Both the position numbers and the translations under genes were made by a program. Below are positions 43,427 to 54,006 of a stretch of DNA of 64,000 bases, piece after piece (position 1 is the first letter of the stretch; each line of letters starts with the position of its first letter). Origin of the DNA: Vitreoscilla filiformis (lineage in GTDB: Bacteria > Pseudomonadota > Gammaproteobacteria > Burkholderiales > Burkholderiaceae_C); NCBI RefSeq assembly GCF_002222655.1, contig NZ_CP022423.1, forward strand, positions 2,356,001-2,420,000. The letters are read 5' to 3'. Below the pieces are notes generated by a model. That model worked only from the letters and a program-made list of their open reading frames with translations. It searched no databases and was not told the origin of the DNA.

Positions 43427-44578
43427 TTAACGACCGAGGACTTGCGCGAGGGCATCGCAGGCCTTGTGCGCCGTGTTCTGGCGCAAGGTGTGGTGAAGCT
43501 CGGTGAAGCGCTGGTGCAGGCGCTCGCGGCGCGGGGCGTCGTCCAGCCATGCCAGCGCGGCCTGGGCCAGCGCAGTCGGCGTGGCGGCGTCTTGCATCAG
43601 CTCGGGCACCACGAATTCGCGGCTCAACACGTTGGGCAAGCCGAACCATGGCTGATAGGCCCGCCGGCGCATGTAGAGCCAATTCAGCCAATGCAGCCGG
43701 TAGGTGATGACCATGGGCCGCTTGAACAGCGCCGCCTCCAGGGTGGCGGTGCCGCTGGCGATGAGGGTCACATCGCAAGCCGCCAGCGCGTCGTGGGATT
43801 GGCCGTCGAGCACCTGCACCGCCACGTCAGGCGCGTGCAGCGCCAGCAGCGGTTCAATCAACGGGCGCAGCCCCGGCGCCACCGGCAGCACAAACCGCAG
43901 GGCCGGGCGCTGCTTGGCCAGCAAGGCGGCAGCCTGCAACATGCCGGGTGCGATGTGGCGAATCTCACTGCGCCGGCTGCCCGGCAACAGCGCCACGACT
44001 TCGGCTGAAGCCGGCAGGTTCAGGCGTTGGCGGGCGGCGGCTTGCGGCACGTCCAGCGGAATCGCATCCGCCAGCGGATGGCCGACAAAACTGGCCGACA
44101 CCCCATGCTGCGCCAACAACGCCGGCTCAAACGGGAACAGGCACAGCACATGATCCGCCGCAGCGGCGAGTTTTTTCACCCGCTCGCCCCGCCACGCCCA
44201 AATGGATGGGCAAACGAAATGCACGGTTTTGAGGCCAGCGGTGCGCAAGCGGGTTTCCAGGCCGAAGTTGAAATCGGGCGCGTCAATGCCGATGAACACC
44301 TCGGGCCGTTCGGCGATCAGGCGATCCCCCAGGGCCGTGCGCAACTGGAGCAGCTCGCGCAGGTGCAGCAAGGCGTCAACGTAACCGAACACCGAGAGTT
44401 TGTCGCTCGGCCACCAGGCATCAAAACCTTGGGCTGCCATCTTCGGGCCGCCAATGCCGTGGGCATGCACACCCGGCCAGCGCTGGCGCAAACCCGTTAA
44501 CAACAGACTGGCGAGCAAGTCCCCCGACGCTTCCCCGGCCACCATGCCGACGCGCGGCGCATCCATCTCCCGATCCAT
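43427..44578 (-). CDS. lpxB: Lipid-A-disaccharide synthase
   Basis: This 383-residue glycosyltransferase joins UDP-2,3-diacylglucosamine and lipid X. Signatures include [13 protein letters not shown] (N-terminal), [22 protein letters not shown] and [22 protein letters not shown] (C-terminal substrate site). ATG 44578 has GAGGG 6 bases upstream and follows the lpxA stop by 18 bases. It is part of the lpxD-fabZ-lpxA-lpxB operon. Confidence 0.95.
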   Translation of the reverse strand: MDREMDAPRVGMVAGEASGDLLASLLLTGLRQRWPGVHAHGIGGPKMAAQGFDAWWPSDKLSVFGYVDALLHLRELLQLRTALGDRLIAERPEVFIGIDAPDFNFGLETRLRTAGLKTVHFVCPSIWAWRGERVKKLAAAADHVLCLFPFEPALLAQHGVSASFVGHPLADAIPLDVPQAAARQRLNLPASAEVVALLPGSRRSEIRHIAPGMLQAAALLAKQRPALRFVLPVAPGLRPLIEPLLALHAPDVAVQVLDGQSHDALAACDVTLIASGTATLEAALFKRPMVITYRLHWLNWLYMRRRAYQPWFGLPNVLSREFVVPELMQDAATPTALAQAALAWLDDAPRRERLHQRFTELHHTLRQNTAHKACDALAQVLGR

Positions 44579-44596
44579 CGTCACCCTCAACCGCCG

Positions 44597-45445
44597 TCAG
44601 CGCACGATGCCGCGTTTGGCTTGTGCCAAGAACTCGGTCATCAAGGCCACGTCGCTGGCGACACTGCCTGCCACCACGGCTTCGATGCGTGCCCCTTGCA
44701 CCGGAGTGGCGGTTTCCGCTTCGGCGGGCGCATCGGTTGGCAGGGCGTTCATGGCGTCGATGGCCTGCTCCAGCGTCAACCCCGAGCGGTACAGCAGTTT
44801 GTGCATCTGCTTGATGGCGCTGATGCGAGCGGCGCTGAAGCCCCGACGGCGCAAGCCCGTCAGGTTGATGGCGCGGGCGGCCAAAGGGTTGCCTTCCACG
44901 GTCATGAAGGGTGGCACGTCCTGCGCCACATGGCCTTGGAAACCGATCATCGAATGCGCACCAATGTGAACAAACTGGTGAATGCCGCTCAAGCCGCCGA
45001 TCACCGCCCAATCACCCACATGCACATGGCCGGCCAGCGTGGCGTTGTTCGCCAAGATGGTGTGGCTGCCCAAACGCACATCGTGCGCGATGTGAACGTA
45101 GGCCATGATCCAATTGTCCGACCCCACACGCGTGATGCCTTCTTCCTTCAACGTCCCGGTATTGAAGGTGCAGAACTCGCGGATGGTGTTCCGATCCCCG
45201 ATCACCAACTGGGTCGGCTCGCCACCATGGCTGATGTCCTGCGGAATCGCGCCGATGGAGTTGAATTGGAAGATGCGGTTGTCCTGCCCAATCGTGGTGT
45301 GGCCTTCGATGACGCAATGCGGCCCCACCGTCGTGCCAGCGCCAATGCGCACATGCGGCCCGATGAGGCTGTAGGCACCGACCGTCACCGATTCGTGCAG
45401 CTCAGCCGCCGGATCGACAATCGCCGTGGGGTGGATCGTGGCCAT
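44597..45445 (-). CDS. lpxA: UDP-N-acetylglucosamine O-acyltransferase
   Basis: This 282-residue left-handed beta-helix transferase puts 3-hydroxyacyl chains on UDP-GlcNAc, the first step of lipid A synthesis. Hexapeptide repeats ([25 protein letters not shown]) run through residues 15-190, with the catalytic His near [12 protein letters not shown]. The C-terminus is a helical tail slightly longer than in E. coli (262 residues). It lies 10 bases from fabZ. Confidence 0.95.
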   Translation of the reverse strand: MATIHPTAIVDPAAELHESVTVGAYSLIGPHVRIGAGTTVGPHCVIEGHTTIGQDNRIFQFNSIGAIPQDISHGGEPTQLVIGDRNTIREFCTFNTGTLKEEGITRVGSDNWIMAYVHIAHDVRLGSHTILANNATLAGHVHVGDWAVIGGLSGIHQFVHIGAHSMIGFQGHVAQDVPPFMTVEGNPLAARAINLTGLRRRGFSAARISAIKQMHKLLYRSGLTLEQAIDAMNALPTDAPAEAETATPVQGARIEAVVAGSVASDVALMTEFLAQAKRGIVR

Positions 45446-45455
45446 GCGGGCGTCC

Positions 45456-45908
45456 TCAGGCGATTTTGCGCATCGTACACATCAGTTCGGCTTCGGCCAC
45501 CACGAGGCCGTCCACCAAGGCGCGGCCTTTGTACTTATAGATGCCGGCCTTGGCCCGGTCGATGGTGGCTTCCAAAATGAGCTGATCGCCCGGCTCCACC
45601 GGACGCTTGAAGCGCGCACCATCGATGCCGGCGAAGTACACCACCGTGTCATCGCCCGGATCTTGGTCCATCGAAGCAAACGACAGCAGCGCCGCCGCCT
45701 GGGCCATGGCTTCCAAAATCAGCACGCCTGGCATCACGGGCCGGTGCGGGAAGTGGCCCATGAAAAACGGCTCGTTGATGGTGACGTTCTTCAGCGCACG
45801 GATGCGCACGTTCTTCTCCATCTCGACCACGCGATCCACCAGCAGGATGGGGTAACGGTGCGGCAAGCGCTTGAGGATTTGGTGGATGTCCATGACGGTG
45901 GTGCTCAT
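45456..45908 (-). CDS. fabZ: 3-hydroxyacyl-ACP dehydratase
   Basis: This 150-residue hot-dog-fold dehydratase of fatty acid synthesis shows [22 protein letters not shown] with the catalytic His and Glu. It competes with LpxA/LpxD for hydroxyacyl-ACP, which explains its place in the lipid A operon. The start overlaps the lpxD stop (ATGA). Confidence 0.96.
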   Translation of the reverse strand: MSTTVMDIHQILKRLPHRYPILLVDRVVEMEKNVRIRALKNVTINEPFFMGHFPHRPVMPGVLILEAMAQAAALLSFASMDQDPGDDTVVYFAGIDGARFKRPVEPGDQLILEATIDRAKAGIYKYKGRALVDGLVVAEAELMCTMRKIA

Positions 45909-46963
45909 GATGTGGGGTTCTGTTGTTTTTCGAGTGCGCGCACGCGGTTTCGGAGGGTGTGCAACTGGCGCAGCGTGGCTGCGTTCTTTTCCCAGTTGCT
46001 GTTTTCATCGATGGGGAAAGCGCCGGTGTAAACCCCCGGCTTGAGGAGCGAACGCATCACCACGCTGGCCGAAGAAATGTGAACGTGATCGGCGATCTCC
46101 AAATGGCCCAAGATCATGGCCGCGCCGCCGAAGGTGCAATGGGCGCCGATCTTGGCGCTGCCAGCCACACCGACGCAACCGGCCATCGCCGTGTGTTTGC
46201 CGATGTGGACGTTGTGGGCGATCTGGATTTGGTTGTCGAGCTTGACGCCGTCGTCAATGAAGGTGTCATCCAAGGCGCCGCGATCGACGCAGGTGTTGGC
46301 GCCGATCTCGACATCGTCACCGATCCACACCGCGCCGAGCTGTTCGATTTTTTCCCAGGTGCCCTGGTGGGGCGCGAAGCCGAAGCCGTCCCCGCCGATG
46401 ATGGCCCCGCTCTCCAGCAGACCACGCGCACCGATGCGGCAGCCTTCCAGAAAACGCACGCCCGGCGCAAAACGGGTGAAGGCACCGATTTCGGCCATGT
46501 CCCCCACACACACCTGTGCGCCGAGGATGGCACCCTCGCCGATCACCACATCGTCCCCAATGACGGCATAAGGGCCGATGCTGGCACTCGGATGGATTTG
46601 CACGCGCTCGCCCACCACAGCGGTGGGATGAACCCCCACCGCAGCCGGTTTGCGCGTGCGCGCCGCCCACCAGCGGGTGAGCCGGGCAAAGTACAGGTAC
46701 GGATCGGGCGTGACGATCACCGCCGCACCGCGCTCTTGCGCCAACGCCAGGCAGTCAGCCCGCACGATCAGCGCTGAAGCCTGCGTTGTGGCCAGTTGCG
46801 CCCGCAGCTTGGGGTTGGCGAGAAACGCGATGTCCCCCACGCCGGCGTGCTCCAGTGCCGCAATGGCTTGGATGCACACCGCGCCGTCACCGTGCAACTC
46901 CCCGCCCAAATCGGCCACGATCTGCGCCAGGCGGGGCGCAGTGGCCGCACTCAGGCGGCGCAC
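45905..46963 (-). CDS. lpxD: UDP-3-O-acylglucosamine N-acyltransferase
   Basis: This 352-residue enzyme performs the third step of lipid A synthesis. It has an N-terminal uridine-binding region ([17 protein letters not shown]), a hexapeptide beta-helix (residues about 105-280) with [17 protein letters not shown] around the catalytic His, and a C-terminal helix. The start is GTG 46963, one base after the ompH stop. Confidence 0.95.
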   Translation of the reverse strand: MRRLSAATAPRLAQIVADLGGELHGDGAVCIQAIAALEHAGVGDIAFLANPKLRAQLATTQASALIVRADCLALAQERGAAVIVTPDPYLYFARLTRWWAARTRKPAAVGVHPTAVVGERVQIHPSASIGPYAVIGDDVVIGEGAILGAQVCVGDMAEIGAFTRFAPGVRFLEGCRIGARGLLESGAIIGGDGFGFAPHQGTWEKIEQLGAVWIGDDVEIGANTCVDRGALDDTFIDDGVKLDNQIQIAHNVHIGKHTAMAGCVGVAGSAKIGAHCTFGGAAMILGHLEIADHVHISSASVVMRSLLKPGVYTGAFPIDENSNWEKNAATLRQLHTLRNRVRALEKQQNPTS

Positions 46964-46964
46964 G

Positions 46965-47471
46965 TCACTTGCTCGCGTTGAGCGCGTCGATCACCTTCTT
47001 GGTGATGTCCACGCGCGGGCCGGCCAGCACGGCTTCTTGCACGATCAGGTCGTACTTTTCGGCTTCAAAAATTTGTTTGATGACGCGGTTGGCCCGCTCC
47101 ATCACCGCCGACAGCTCTTCGTTCTTGCGCTGGTTCAGGTCTTCGAGCAGCTCGCGGCGGCGACGCTCGAACTCGCGTTGCTGCTCGGTCAGCTCGCGCT
47201 GGCGCCGGTTGCGCTCGGATTCGGACAGCATCGGCGCGTCCTTCTCCAGCTTTTCGACCGCTGCGCGCAGTTTGTTGCCGGTTTCGCTGAGATCGGTCTC
47301 GCGCTTCTTGAACTCGGCTTCCAACTTGGCCTGGGCGGCCTTGGCCGGCTGCGACTCGCGCAACACCCGCTCGCCGTTGACGTAGCCAATCTTGAGATCC
47401 TGGGCCTGAGCAACCAGGGCCACGCCGGCCAAAGCGACCGCTGCGAGGGTTTTCGTTAGCACGTTCATCAT
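46965..47471 (-). CDS. skp: OmpH/Skp-family periplasmic chaperone
   Basis: This 168-residue protein has a signal peptide (MNVLTKTLAAVALAGVALVAQA) and a charged helical arm typical of Skp, which holds unfolded outer-membrane proteins on their way to BamA. It begins KIGYVNGERVLRES, then a long K/E/R/Q coiled coil. The ATG overlaps the bamA stop by one base. A second ATG follows immediately. Confidence 0.93.
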   Translation of the reverse strand: MMNVLTKTLAAVALAGVALVAQAQDLKIGYVNGERVLRESQPAKAAQAKLEAEFKKRETDLSETGNKLRAAVEKLEKDAPMLSESERNRRQRELTEQQREFERRRRELLEDLNQRKNEELSAVMERANRVIKQIFEAEKYDLIVQEAVLAGPRVDITKKVIDALNASK

Positions 47472-49777
47472 CAAAAAGCCGTTCCGATTTGAAACTGGAA
47501 GCGTTGGATTTTATCCGTGGCCTCGTAGCGCACCGGGCGACCGTAGCTCAATTTGAGCGGCCCCACCGGCGAGATCCACGACAGCCCCACCCCCGTCGAA
47601 GCCCGCAAGTCACCCCAGTGCATCGACTGGTTTTCGGCCCAGACGTTGCCTGCATCTGCAAAGGCAAAAATGCGCAGCGTCTTGTCGTTGCCCGAACCAG
47701 GCAAAGGGAAGTACAGCTCACTGTTGAGGTTGACGCGCCGAGTGCCGCCGTTGAAGGCCCCGGTCACGTCCAAGTTGCCCAGCGAGCTTTGTTCAAAACC
47801 GCGCACCGAGCCCAGACCACCACCATAGAAGTTCTTGAACACCGGGTAGGAGCGGCCCTGCAAACCATAACCAGCCCCCACTTCAGCGTTCAAGCCCAAC
47901 GTGAGTTTGCGCGTCACCGGCAGATACTGCTGGAACTGCGAGTTGAGGCGGGCGTAACGCATGTCGCCGGCCAAGCTGGTTTCCAGGTTGATGCGCTTGT
48001 AACTGCCTTTCGTGGGGGCCATCGGGTTATCGCGCTCTTCGCGGGCCCACCCCAGGGTCAGCGGGAAGCCCGAGCTGTTGCGCCCGAACTCGGCCACATG
48101 CAAGAAGTAACTGTTCGGAATGCCTGACGCCGTGCCCACGCGCATCTGCTCGGCGCCAACCCCCACGAAAATCGTGTCGGTTTCGGTGTAGGGAATGCCA
48201 AAGCGCACCGCCATGCCCGGCGTGGCCAGTTGGTAAGCGCTGCCCACGCTGTTGACCGGGCGCGTGGTGCGGTAGTAGACCTCCACCGAGCGCGACACCC
48301 CATCGTCAGTGAAATACGGATCGGTGGCGGACACCGCCATGCTGCGGCTGTACTTGCCGGTGCTGAAATCCACCCCCAGGTAGTTGCCGGTGCCGAACAC
48401 GTTGTCCTTGCGCACCGAGGCTGCCAAAGTAAGTTGTTCAGCGTTCGAGTAACCCGCCGACAGCATCAGGCTGCCCGTGGGTTTCTCAACCACGGTCAAC
48501 AGCAGATCGACTTTGTCTTCCGCATCGGCCACAGGTTCGGTGGTGATGATGACGTCGGTGAAGAACCCCAGCCGCTCCACACGATCCCGCGACAGTTTGA
48601 TCTTGCGCCCGTCATACCAAGCCGATTCAAACTGGCGGAACTGGCGCCGGATGACTTCGTCCCGCGTCAGGGTGTTGCCAGCGATGTTGATGCGTCGCAC
48701 CGCCACGCGCTGCCGGGGCTCGGCACGCAACACCACCGTCACCAGGCCCCTGGCCCGATCGATCTCGGGGCGCGGTTCGACCCGGGCAAAGGCGTACCCG
48801 AAGGTGCCATACAGCTCCATGAACTCGCGCACGGTGGCGGCCACGTCGTCGGCGCGGTAAGGTTGGCCCGGGCGGATGCTGACGCGCTGGCGGAAGTCTG
48901 CCTCTTGGCCCAGATAGTCCCCCTCCAACCGCACCGCATCGACGATGTAGGACGTGCCCTCGGCAATTTGTAAATCGATCTCGGTGTGCAGTTTGTCCGG
49001 CGTGATGCCGACGGGAGTCTGCGACGTGAAATCAAACTCCAGGAAACCATTGTTCAGATAGTGGGAGCGGATTTTCTCCATGTCCCCCTGTAACTTGGCC
49101 CGGGCGTAGCGATCGGAACGGGTGTACCAGGTAAGCCAGCCACTGGTGGTCAGATCCAGCATGTCCAGCAAATCTTGCTCGGAGAAGGTTTGTGCGCCAA
49201 ACACCCGAACGTCTTCAATGTAGGCAATGCCGCCTTCGCTGACATCGAAGGTCAAATCGATCTGGTTGCGCTCCAGCGGGGTTTTGGTGGTTTTGACCGT
49301 CACACCGTAAAAGCTGCGCGACAGGTATTGGCGTTTGATTTCTTGGGACGCCCGGTCAATCAGCGCATCGTCGAACGGCAGGCCCGGTGCGATACCGTTG
49401 TCTTTGAGAGCCTTGAGGATGGCATCCTTGTCGAACTCTTGCAGCCCCGTGAAATACAGCTTGGAGATGAAGGTGCGCTCCGCCACCACGATCACAACGG
49501 TTCGCCCCTCCTGCTCAATTTTCACGTCTTTGAACAACCCCGTGGCGAACAGCGCCCGCATGGCGGCGGTACCCTTTTCATCGCTGTAGGTGTCCCCGAT
49601 GCGAAACGGCAACGCGCCGAAGACGCTGCCCGGATCGCCCCGCTGCAAGCCCTCGATGCGAATGTCTCTGATTTCGAAAGGCTCGACCGCGAACGCAGGC
49701 TGAACCAAGCTGGCACAGGCCACAACCACACACGCAGGCACAGGCCGCCAGAAGCTCGTCAAGGAGGGGAACAGCAT
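47471..49777 (-). CDS. bamA: Outer membrane protein assembly factor BamA
   Basis: This 768-residue essential Omp85 protein inserts beta-barrels into the outer membrane. The signal peptide (ending PAFA) is followed by five POTRA domains (about 25-430) and a 16-strand barrel with the conserved GGLGSVRGFE loop and the C-terminal FQFQIGTAF signature. I chose ATG 49777 because the signal peptide starts there; the frame extends to 49822 into the rseP gap. It lies 13 bases downstream of rseP. Confidence 0.96.
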   Translation of the reverse strand: MLFPSLTSFWRPVPACVVVACASLVQPAFAVEPFEIRDIRIEGLQRGDPGSVFGALPFRIGDTYSDEKGTAAMRALFATGLFKDVKIEQEGRTVVIVVAERTFISKLYFTGLQEFDKDAILKALKDNGIAPGLPFDDALIDRASQEIKRQYLSRSFYGVTVKTTKTPLERNQIDLTFDVSEGGIAYIEDVRVFGAQTFSEQDLLDMLDLTTSGWLTWYTRSDRYARAKLQGDMEKIRSHYLNNGFLEFDFTSQTPVGITPDKLHTEIDLQIAEGTSYIVDAVRLEGDYLGQEADFRQRVSIRPGQPYRADDVAATVREFMELYGTFGYAFARVEPRPEIDRARGLVTVVLRAEPRQRVAVRRINIAGNTLTRDEVIRRQFRQFESAWYDGRKIKLSRDRVERLGFFTDVIITTEPVADAEDKVDLLLTVVEKPTGSLMLSAGYSNAEQLTLAASVRKDNVFGTGNYLGVDFSTGKYSRSMAVSATDPYFTDDGVSRSVEVYYRTTRPVNSVGSAYQLATPGMAVRFGIPYTETDTIFVGVGAEQMRVGTASGIPNSYFLHVAEFGRNSSGFPLTLGWAREERDNPMAPTKGSYKRINLETSLAGDMRYARLNSQFQQYLPVTRKLTLGLNAEVGAGYGLQGRSYPVFKNFYGGGLGSVRGFEQSSLGNLDVTGAFNGGTRRVNLNSELYFPLPGSGNDKTLRIFAFADAGNVWAENQSMHWGDLRASTGVGLSWISPVGPLKLSYGRPVRYEATDKIQRFQFQIGTAF

Positions 49778-49790
49778 CGGGAAAGATCGG

Positions 49791-51143
49791 TTATGGCAGG
49801 CCCAGCAAGCGGGCCACGTCATTGGACAGGGCGATGGACATCATCAACAGCAACAGCGCGGCACCCCCGCGCTGCAACCGCAGCAGCCACGCCTCGGAGA
49901 CGGGCCGACCACTCACCCCTTCGAAAAGATAGCACACCAAATGCCCCCCATCGAGCAGGGGCACGGGCAGCAAATTGAGCACGCCCAAACTGACACTCAC
50001 CAGCGCCAGAAAGGCCAAGTAGTCGCCCACGCCTTGGCGGGCGGAATGTCCGGCGGCGTCGGCAATCGTCAACGGGCCACTGAGTTGCTTCAGGGAGGCT
50101 TCTCCGATGAGCATGCGGCCAAACATGCGCAAGCTCAGGCCGATCATGTCGCCGGTGCGCGTCACGCCTTGCCACAGGGCTTGGGGCCAGGATTCGCTCA
50201 CCCACACGGTTTCGGGCGCTTGACCCACCGCCGCATCGATGCGCCCCAGCACCCGATCACGCTCCTCAACACGGCGCGGCGTCACCGACAGCTCCAGCCG
50301 CTGCGCGCCCCGCTCGATGTGCCAGCGCTGCACGCGCTCCGGCGCCGAACGCACCCACTCGCGCAGTGTGGCGGCATCCGGCACGGCGCGACCGTCCACG
50401 CTCAACACCACGTCGCCTTCACGCAGGCCGGCTTGGGCGGCGGGGCCTTCGGGTTTGAGCGCCCCCATCACCGCCGGGCTGAACGGCGCACCGACACCGA
50501 TGCGTGCCCAGGTGGCCGCGTCCAACTCTTGGTGTGCCAGGGTGTCGGTGGCCAAGCGCAATTCGTGCGCATGGCGGCCTTGGCTGTCGCTCACGCGCAA
50601 GCGCAGTGCTTGGCCATTGAGCACGGCTTGGCTCACCGCCCAGCGCAGGTCGGGCATGGCGCGCACGTCTTGCCACTCGGCCTCGCCTGCGGCCCACGCT
50701 TGCACCCAATCGCCGGACTGCAACCCCGCCTGCGCTGCCAAACTCCCCGCCGTCGGTGCCGACAACACCGCCTTGGGCGCCATCACACCCCACGCCGCCG
50801 ACGCGGCATACAGCACCACCGCCAGCGCCAAATTGGCCAGCGGCCCCGCCGCCACAATGGCCACACGCTGGCGCAGCGGACGCTGGTCGAACGCCTGTTC
50901 ACGCCATGAGGGCGGCACCGGGCCTTCGCGTGAATCCAGCATGCGCACGTAACCGCCCAGCGGCAATGCGCTCAGGGTGAATTCGACGCCTTGGGCATTG
51001 GTGCGGCGCCACAGCACGCGCCCGAATCCAACCGAGAACCGCAGCACCTTGACACCGCAGGCCAAAGCCACCCGGTAGTGGCCGTACTCGTGTACCACGA
51101 TCAGCACCCCGAGGGTGAGCAAAAAGGCCAGCAGCGTGGTCAT
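49791..51143 (-). CDS. rseP: Site-2 intramembrane protease RseP
   Basis: This 450-residue zinc metalloprotease cleaves anti-sigma factors and signal-peptide remnants in the membrane. It has HEYGH at residues 18-22 in the first helix, two PDZ domains (about 125-300), and the second metal-site motif LLPVPLLDGGHLV near the C-terminus. It is located between dxr and bamA, as usual. Confidence 0.95.
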   Translation of the reverse strand: MTTLLAFLLTLGVLIVVHEYGHYRVALACGVKVLRFSVGFGRVLWRRTNAQGVEFTLSALPLGGYVRMLDSREGPVPPSWREQAFDQRPLRQRVAIVAAGPLANLALAVVLYAASAAWGVMAPKAVLSAPTAGSLAAQAGLQSGDWVQAWAAGEAEWQDVRAMPDLRWAVSQAVLNGQALRLRVSDSQGRHAHELRLATDTLAHQELDAATWARIGVGAPFSPAVMGALKPEGPAAQAGLREGDVVLSVDGRAVPDAATLREWVRSAPERVQRWHIERGAQRLELSVTPRRVEERDRVLGRIDAAVGQAPETVWVSESWPQALWQGVTRTGDMIGLSLRMFGRMLIGEASLKQLSGPLTIADAAGHSARQGVGDYLAFLALVSVSLGVLNLLPVPLLDGGHLVCYLFEGVSGRPVSEAWLLRLQRGGAALLLLMMSIALSNDVARLLGLP

Positions 51144-51164
51144 GGTCGGCTCGATCCGTTTCGG

Positions 51165-52358
51165 TCAGCGGGTCAGTGCTTGGACGCGGGTGGTGGCGTG
51201 ACTGCGCGCCTGGGCATCCAGCGCCAGCAGCGATTCGACGCTGGCATCGGCCCCCTGCGGCACGCGCAGAGTGTCCAGCGTGGCAGCGTTGACGGTGTGA
51301 ATGTCCGTGAAGCGGATGCGTCCAGCGAGGAACGCCTCCACCGCCACCTCGTTGGCTGCGTTGAGCACTGCCGTCGAACCCGCCGGGCCGTTGAGGGCAT
51401 CCCAAGCGAGAAACAGCCCAGGGAAACGGCTGCGCTCCGGGGCTTCAAACGTCAGGGCTTTGAGGCTGAGAAAATCCAGTGCCTGGGCGCCAGATTCGAT
51501 GCGCTCGGGGAACGACAGGCCATATGCGATGGGCACACGCATGTCCGGCGTGCCCAACTGGGCCAGCACCGATTGATCGCGGCACACCACCATCGAATGG
51601 ATGATGCTTTGCGGATGGATCACCACCTGCACCTGTTCGGGCGTGAGGTCGAACAGCCAACGCGCCTCGATCACCTCCAGCGCCTTGTTCATCATCGTGG
51701 CCGAATCGACCGAAATTTTGCGGCCCATGACCCAGTTCGGATGGGCGCAGGCTTGATCGGGGGTGATGTCGTGCAACGTCGCCGGGTCACGCTGGCGAAA
51801 CGGCCCGCCCGACGCCGTCAACACAATGTGATGGATGCGCTGCCCCCAGGTACGGCGGTCTTCGGGCAGGCACTGGAAGATGGCGGAATGTTCGCTGTCG
51901 ATGGGCAACAACGTGGCCCCGCCGGCTTGAACAGCCGCCATGAAACTGGCACCGCCGACCACCAGGGCTTCTTTGTTCGCCAACAACAGCCGTTTGCCCG
52001 CCCGCGCCGCCGCCATGCAAGACGGCAAACCCGCCGCCCCAACGATGGCCGCCATGACCGCATCCACCTCCGGGTGCGCCGCCAGTTCCACCAACGCCGC
52101 TGGCCCTGCCAGCACCTCGGTGCGGCTGCCGGCACCACGCAAGCGCTGGCGCAAATCAGCGGCTGCGGCCTCGTCCGACATCGCGGCCCAGCGCGGCTGC
52201 CAGCGCAGGCACAGGGCCAGCATGTCGTCCACCCGCTGATGGGCGCTGAGGGCGACGACCTCGTAGCGGTCGGGATGGCGCGCCGCCACGTCCAGGGTGC
52301 TGGTGCCAATCGAACCGGTGGCACCGAGGATGGCCAGGCGTTGTCGGGGGATCGTCAT
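51165..52358 (-). CDS. dxr: 1-deoxy-D-xylulose-5-phosphate reductoisomerase
   Basis: This 397-residue enzyme of the non-mevalonate isoprenoid pathway converts DXP to MEP using NADPH. Signatures include ILGATGSIGTSTLDV (NADPH), LLANKEALVVGG, the metal site PIDSEHSAIFQ and GRKISVDSATMMNKALEVIEA. The gene is 39 bases from cdsA and 21 bases from rseP. Confidence 0.96.
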   Translation of the reverse strand: MTIPRQRLAILGATGSIGTSTLDVAARHPDRYEVVALSAHQRVDDMLALCLRWQPRWAAMSDEAAAADLRQRLRGAGSRTEVLAGPAALVELAAHPEVDAVMAAIVGAAGLPSCMAAARAGKRLLLANKEALVVGGASFMAAVQAGGATLLPIDSEHSAIFQCLPEDRRTWGQRIHHIVLTASGGPFRQRDPATLHDITPDQACAHPNWVMGRKISVDSATMMNKALEVIEARWLFDLTPEQVQVVIHPQSIIHSMVVCRDQSVLAQLGTPDMRVPIAYGLSFPERIESGAQALDFLSLKALTFEAPERSRFPGLFLAWDALNGPAGSTAVLNAANEVAVEAFLAGRIRFTDIHTVNAATLDTLRVPQGADASVESLLALDAQARSHATTRVQALTR

Positions 52359-52397
52359 GGTCAGTTTGAAAAAGAAAACGAGCGCACGGCCCGTGGA

Positions 52398-53237
52398 TCA
52401 CACACTGGTGAACGCCATCACCGCCGGCAACACCGGCAGCAACGCATCGATCCGGTCCAGCACCCCGCCGTGACCGGGCAACAAGCGGCTCGAATCTTTG
52501 GCACCCACCGCACGCTTGATCAGCGATTCCACCAGATCGCCCATGACACTCAGGGCGACCAGCGCCACGCCCGCCAGCAATGCCAGCCCAGGGCCCAACT
52601 GTTGCCACAGGGTCGAAAACACACTCAGCGCCGCGCCCTCAGGGGCACCCCGCTCCCACACGATGAGCGCCCCGGCCAACACCAGCACGCCGGTCAGGCC
52701 GCTCCACACGCCTTCCCAGCTCTTGCCCGGGCTGATGGTGGGCGCAAGTTTGCGCCGCCCCAAAGCTCGGCCCCCGAAGTAGGCGGCAATGTCGGCCATC
52801 CACACAATCGCCAAGGCCGACAGAATGAAGGCCAGCCCCCGTTGATGCGCTCCCGCCAGCGCCAGCCAAGCGGCGCACAGCACCACCACGCCCAGCACTT
52901 GGCGCGCCACCTGTGGCAAACGCGGCCACATGGCCGGGCCGCAGCGCAGGGCATAACCGCCGCCGATCACCCAGCACAAGGTGGCGATCCACCACACGGC
53001 AGCCGGGGCTTGGCTGGCCCAACCCGCCGCCCAGGCGCCACCGCACAACAGCGTCACCAGGGCCCCCAGGCCGAGTGATACGCCCGGGCACGCGCCATTC
53101 AAGCGCGCCCATTCCCAACCCGCCGCGCCGATCAGCACCAGGGTCAGGGCTGCAAATGGCAGCGGACTGGCCGCCAACAAGGCGGGCACCAACAACGCCA
53201 GCAGCACCAGCGCGGTGAGGATGCGAGGCATCAACAT
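52398..53237 (-). CDS. cdsA: Phosphatidate cytidylyltransferase
   Basis: This 279-residue membrane enzyme makes CDP-diacylglycerol for phospholipid synthesis. It has several hydrophobic helices and the C-terminal signature MGDLVESLIKRAVGAKDSSRLLPGHGGVLDRIDALL. I chose ATG 53237 because GAGGAG lies 7 bases upstream; an in-frame ATG follows two codons later. Confidence 0.95.
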   Translation of the reverse strand: MLMPRILTALVLLALLVPALLAASPLPFAALTLVLIGAAGWEWARLNGACPGVSLGLGALVTLLCGGAWAAGWASQAPAAVWWIATLCWVIGGGYALRCGPAMWPRLPQVARQVLGVVVLCAAWLALAGAHQRGLAFILSALAIVWMADIAAYFGGRALGRRKLAPTISPGKSWEGVWSGLTGVLVLAGALIVWERGAPEGAALSVFSTLWQQLGPGLALLAGVALVALSVMGDLVESLIKRAVGAKDSSRLLPGHGGVLDRIDALLPVLPAVMAFTSV

Positions 53238-53276
53238 GCAAAGACTCCTCGGGGATGCCGCAGCCGCCCCACAGCG

Positions 53277-54002
53277 TCAGGAACCCGCCCCAGTGGCCGC
53301 AGGCGCCACGCCGCCGAAACGGCGATCCCGACCTGCGAACGCGGCCAACGCCTTGTCCAGCTCGGCGGCGTTGAAGTCGGGCCACAGACAGTCGGTGAAA
53401 TAAAACTCGCTGTAGGCCAGTTGCCACAGCAAAAAATTACTGACCCGGAGTTCGCCCCCCGTGCGGATGAACAAATCCGGATCCGGCGCATGGGCCAGGG
53501 CCATGTGGCGCGCCAAGTGATCCTCGGTCAATGCCTCGGGCGCAGTGCCTTCGCGCAACGCACGTTGGCAGGCTTGGAGGATGTCCCAGCGCCCGCCGTA
53601 GTTGAAGGCCACGGTCAGCGTGATGCGGGTGTTGTGGGCCGTCGTCTGTTCGGACTGATCCCAGGCTTGGCGCACGCGCTCGGACACCGCCGACCGGTCA
53701 CCCACCATGCGGATGCGCACGCCGCGCTCGGCCAACCGCTGGAGGTATTTGGCCACGCCCACCAGCACCAGATCCATCAGGCCCGACACTTCTTCGTCGG
53801 GGCGACGCCAGTTTTCCGAAGAAAAGGCGTACACGGTCAGGAACTCGATGCCCCGTTCCGCGCAGTGATCGACCAACTGCACCAAAGCGTCCATGCCGAA
53901 CTTGTGCCCGACCAGACGCGGCATGAAACGCTTTTTGGCCCAGCGTCCGTTGCCATCCATGACGATGGCCACATGCCGAGGCACCACGCGAGGCACACTC
54001 AT
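53277..54002 (-). CDS. uppS: Isoprenyl transferase (undecaprenyl diphosphate synthase)
   Basis: This 241-residue cis-prenyltransferase supplies the lipid carrier for peptidoglycan and O-antigen. Catalytic Asp is in IVMDGNGRWAKKR, with FSSENWRRP and a C-terminal RTGGELRVSNFLLWQLAYSEFYF. The start lies 4 bases beyond the frr stop, and cdsA follows. Confidence 0.96.
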   Translation of the reverse strand: MSVPRVVPRHVAIVMDGNGRWAKKRFMPRLVGHKFGMDALVQLVDHCAERGIEFLTVYAFSSENWRRPDEEVSGLMDLVLVGVAKYLQRLAERGVRIRMVGDRSAVSERVRQAWDQSEQTTAHNTRITLTVAFNYGGRWDILQACQRALREGTAPEALTEDHLARHMALAHAPDPDLFIRTGGELRVSNFLLWQLAYSEFYFTDCLWPDFNAAELDKALAAFAGRDRRFGGVAPAATGAGS

Positions 54003-54006
54003 CGGC

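Noticed and set aside
50991..53078. 695-residue plus-strand open frame opposite dxr and cdsA
   Set aside because: It is an antisense shadow with His/Arg/Gln-rich sequence, spanning two well-identified minus-strand genes.
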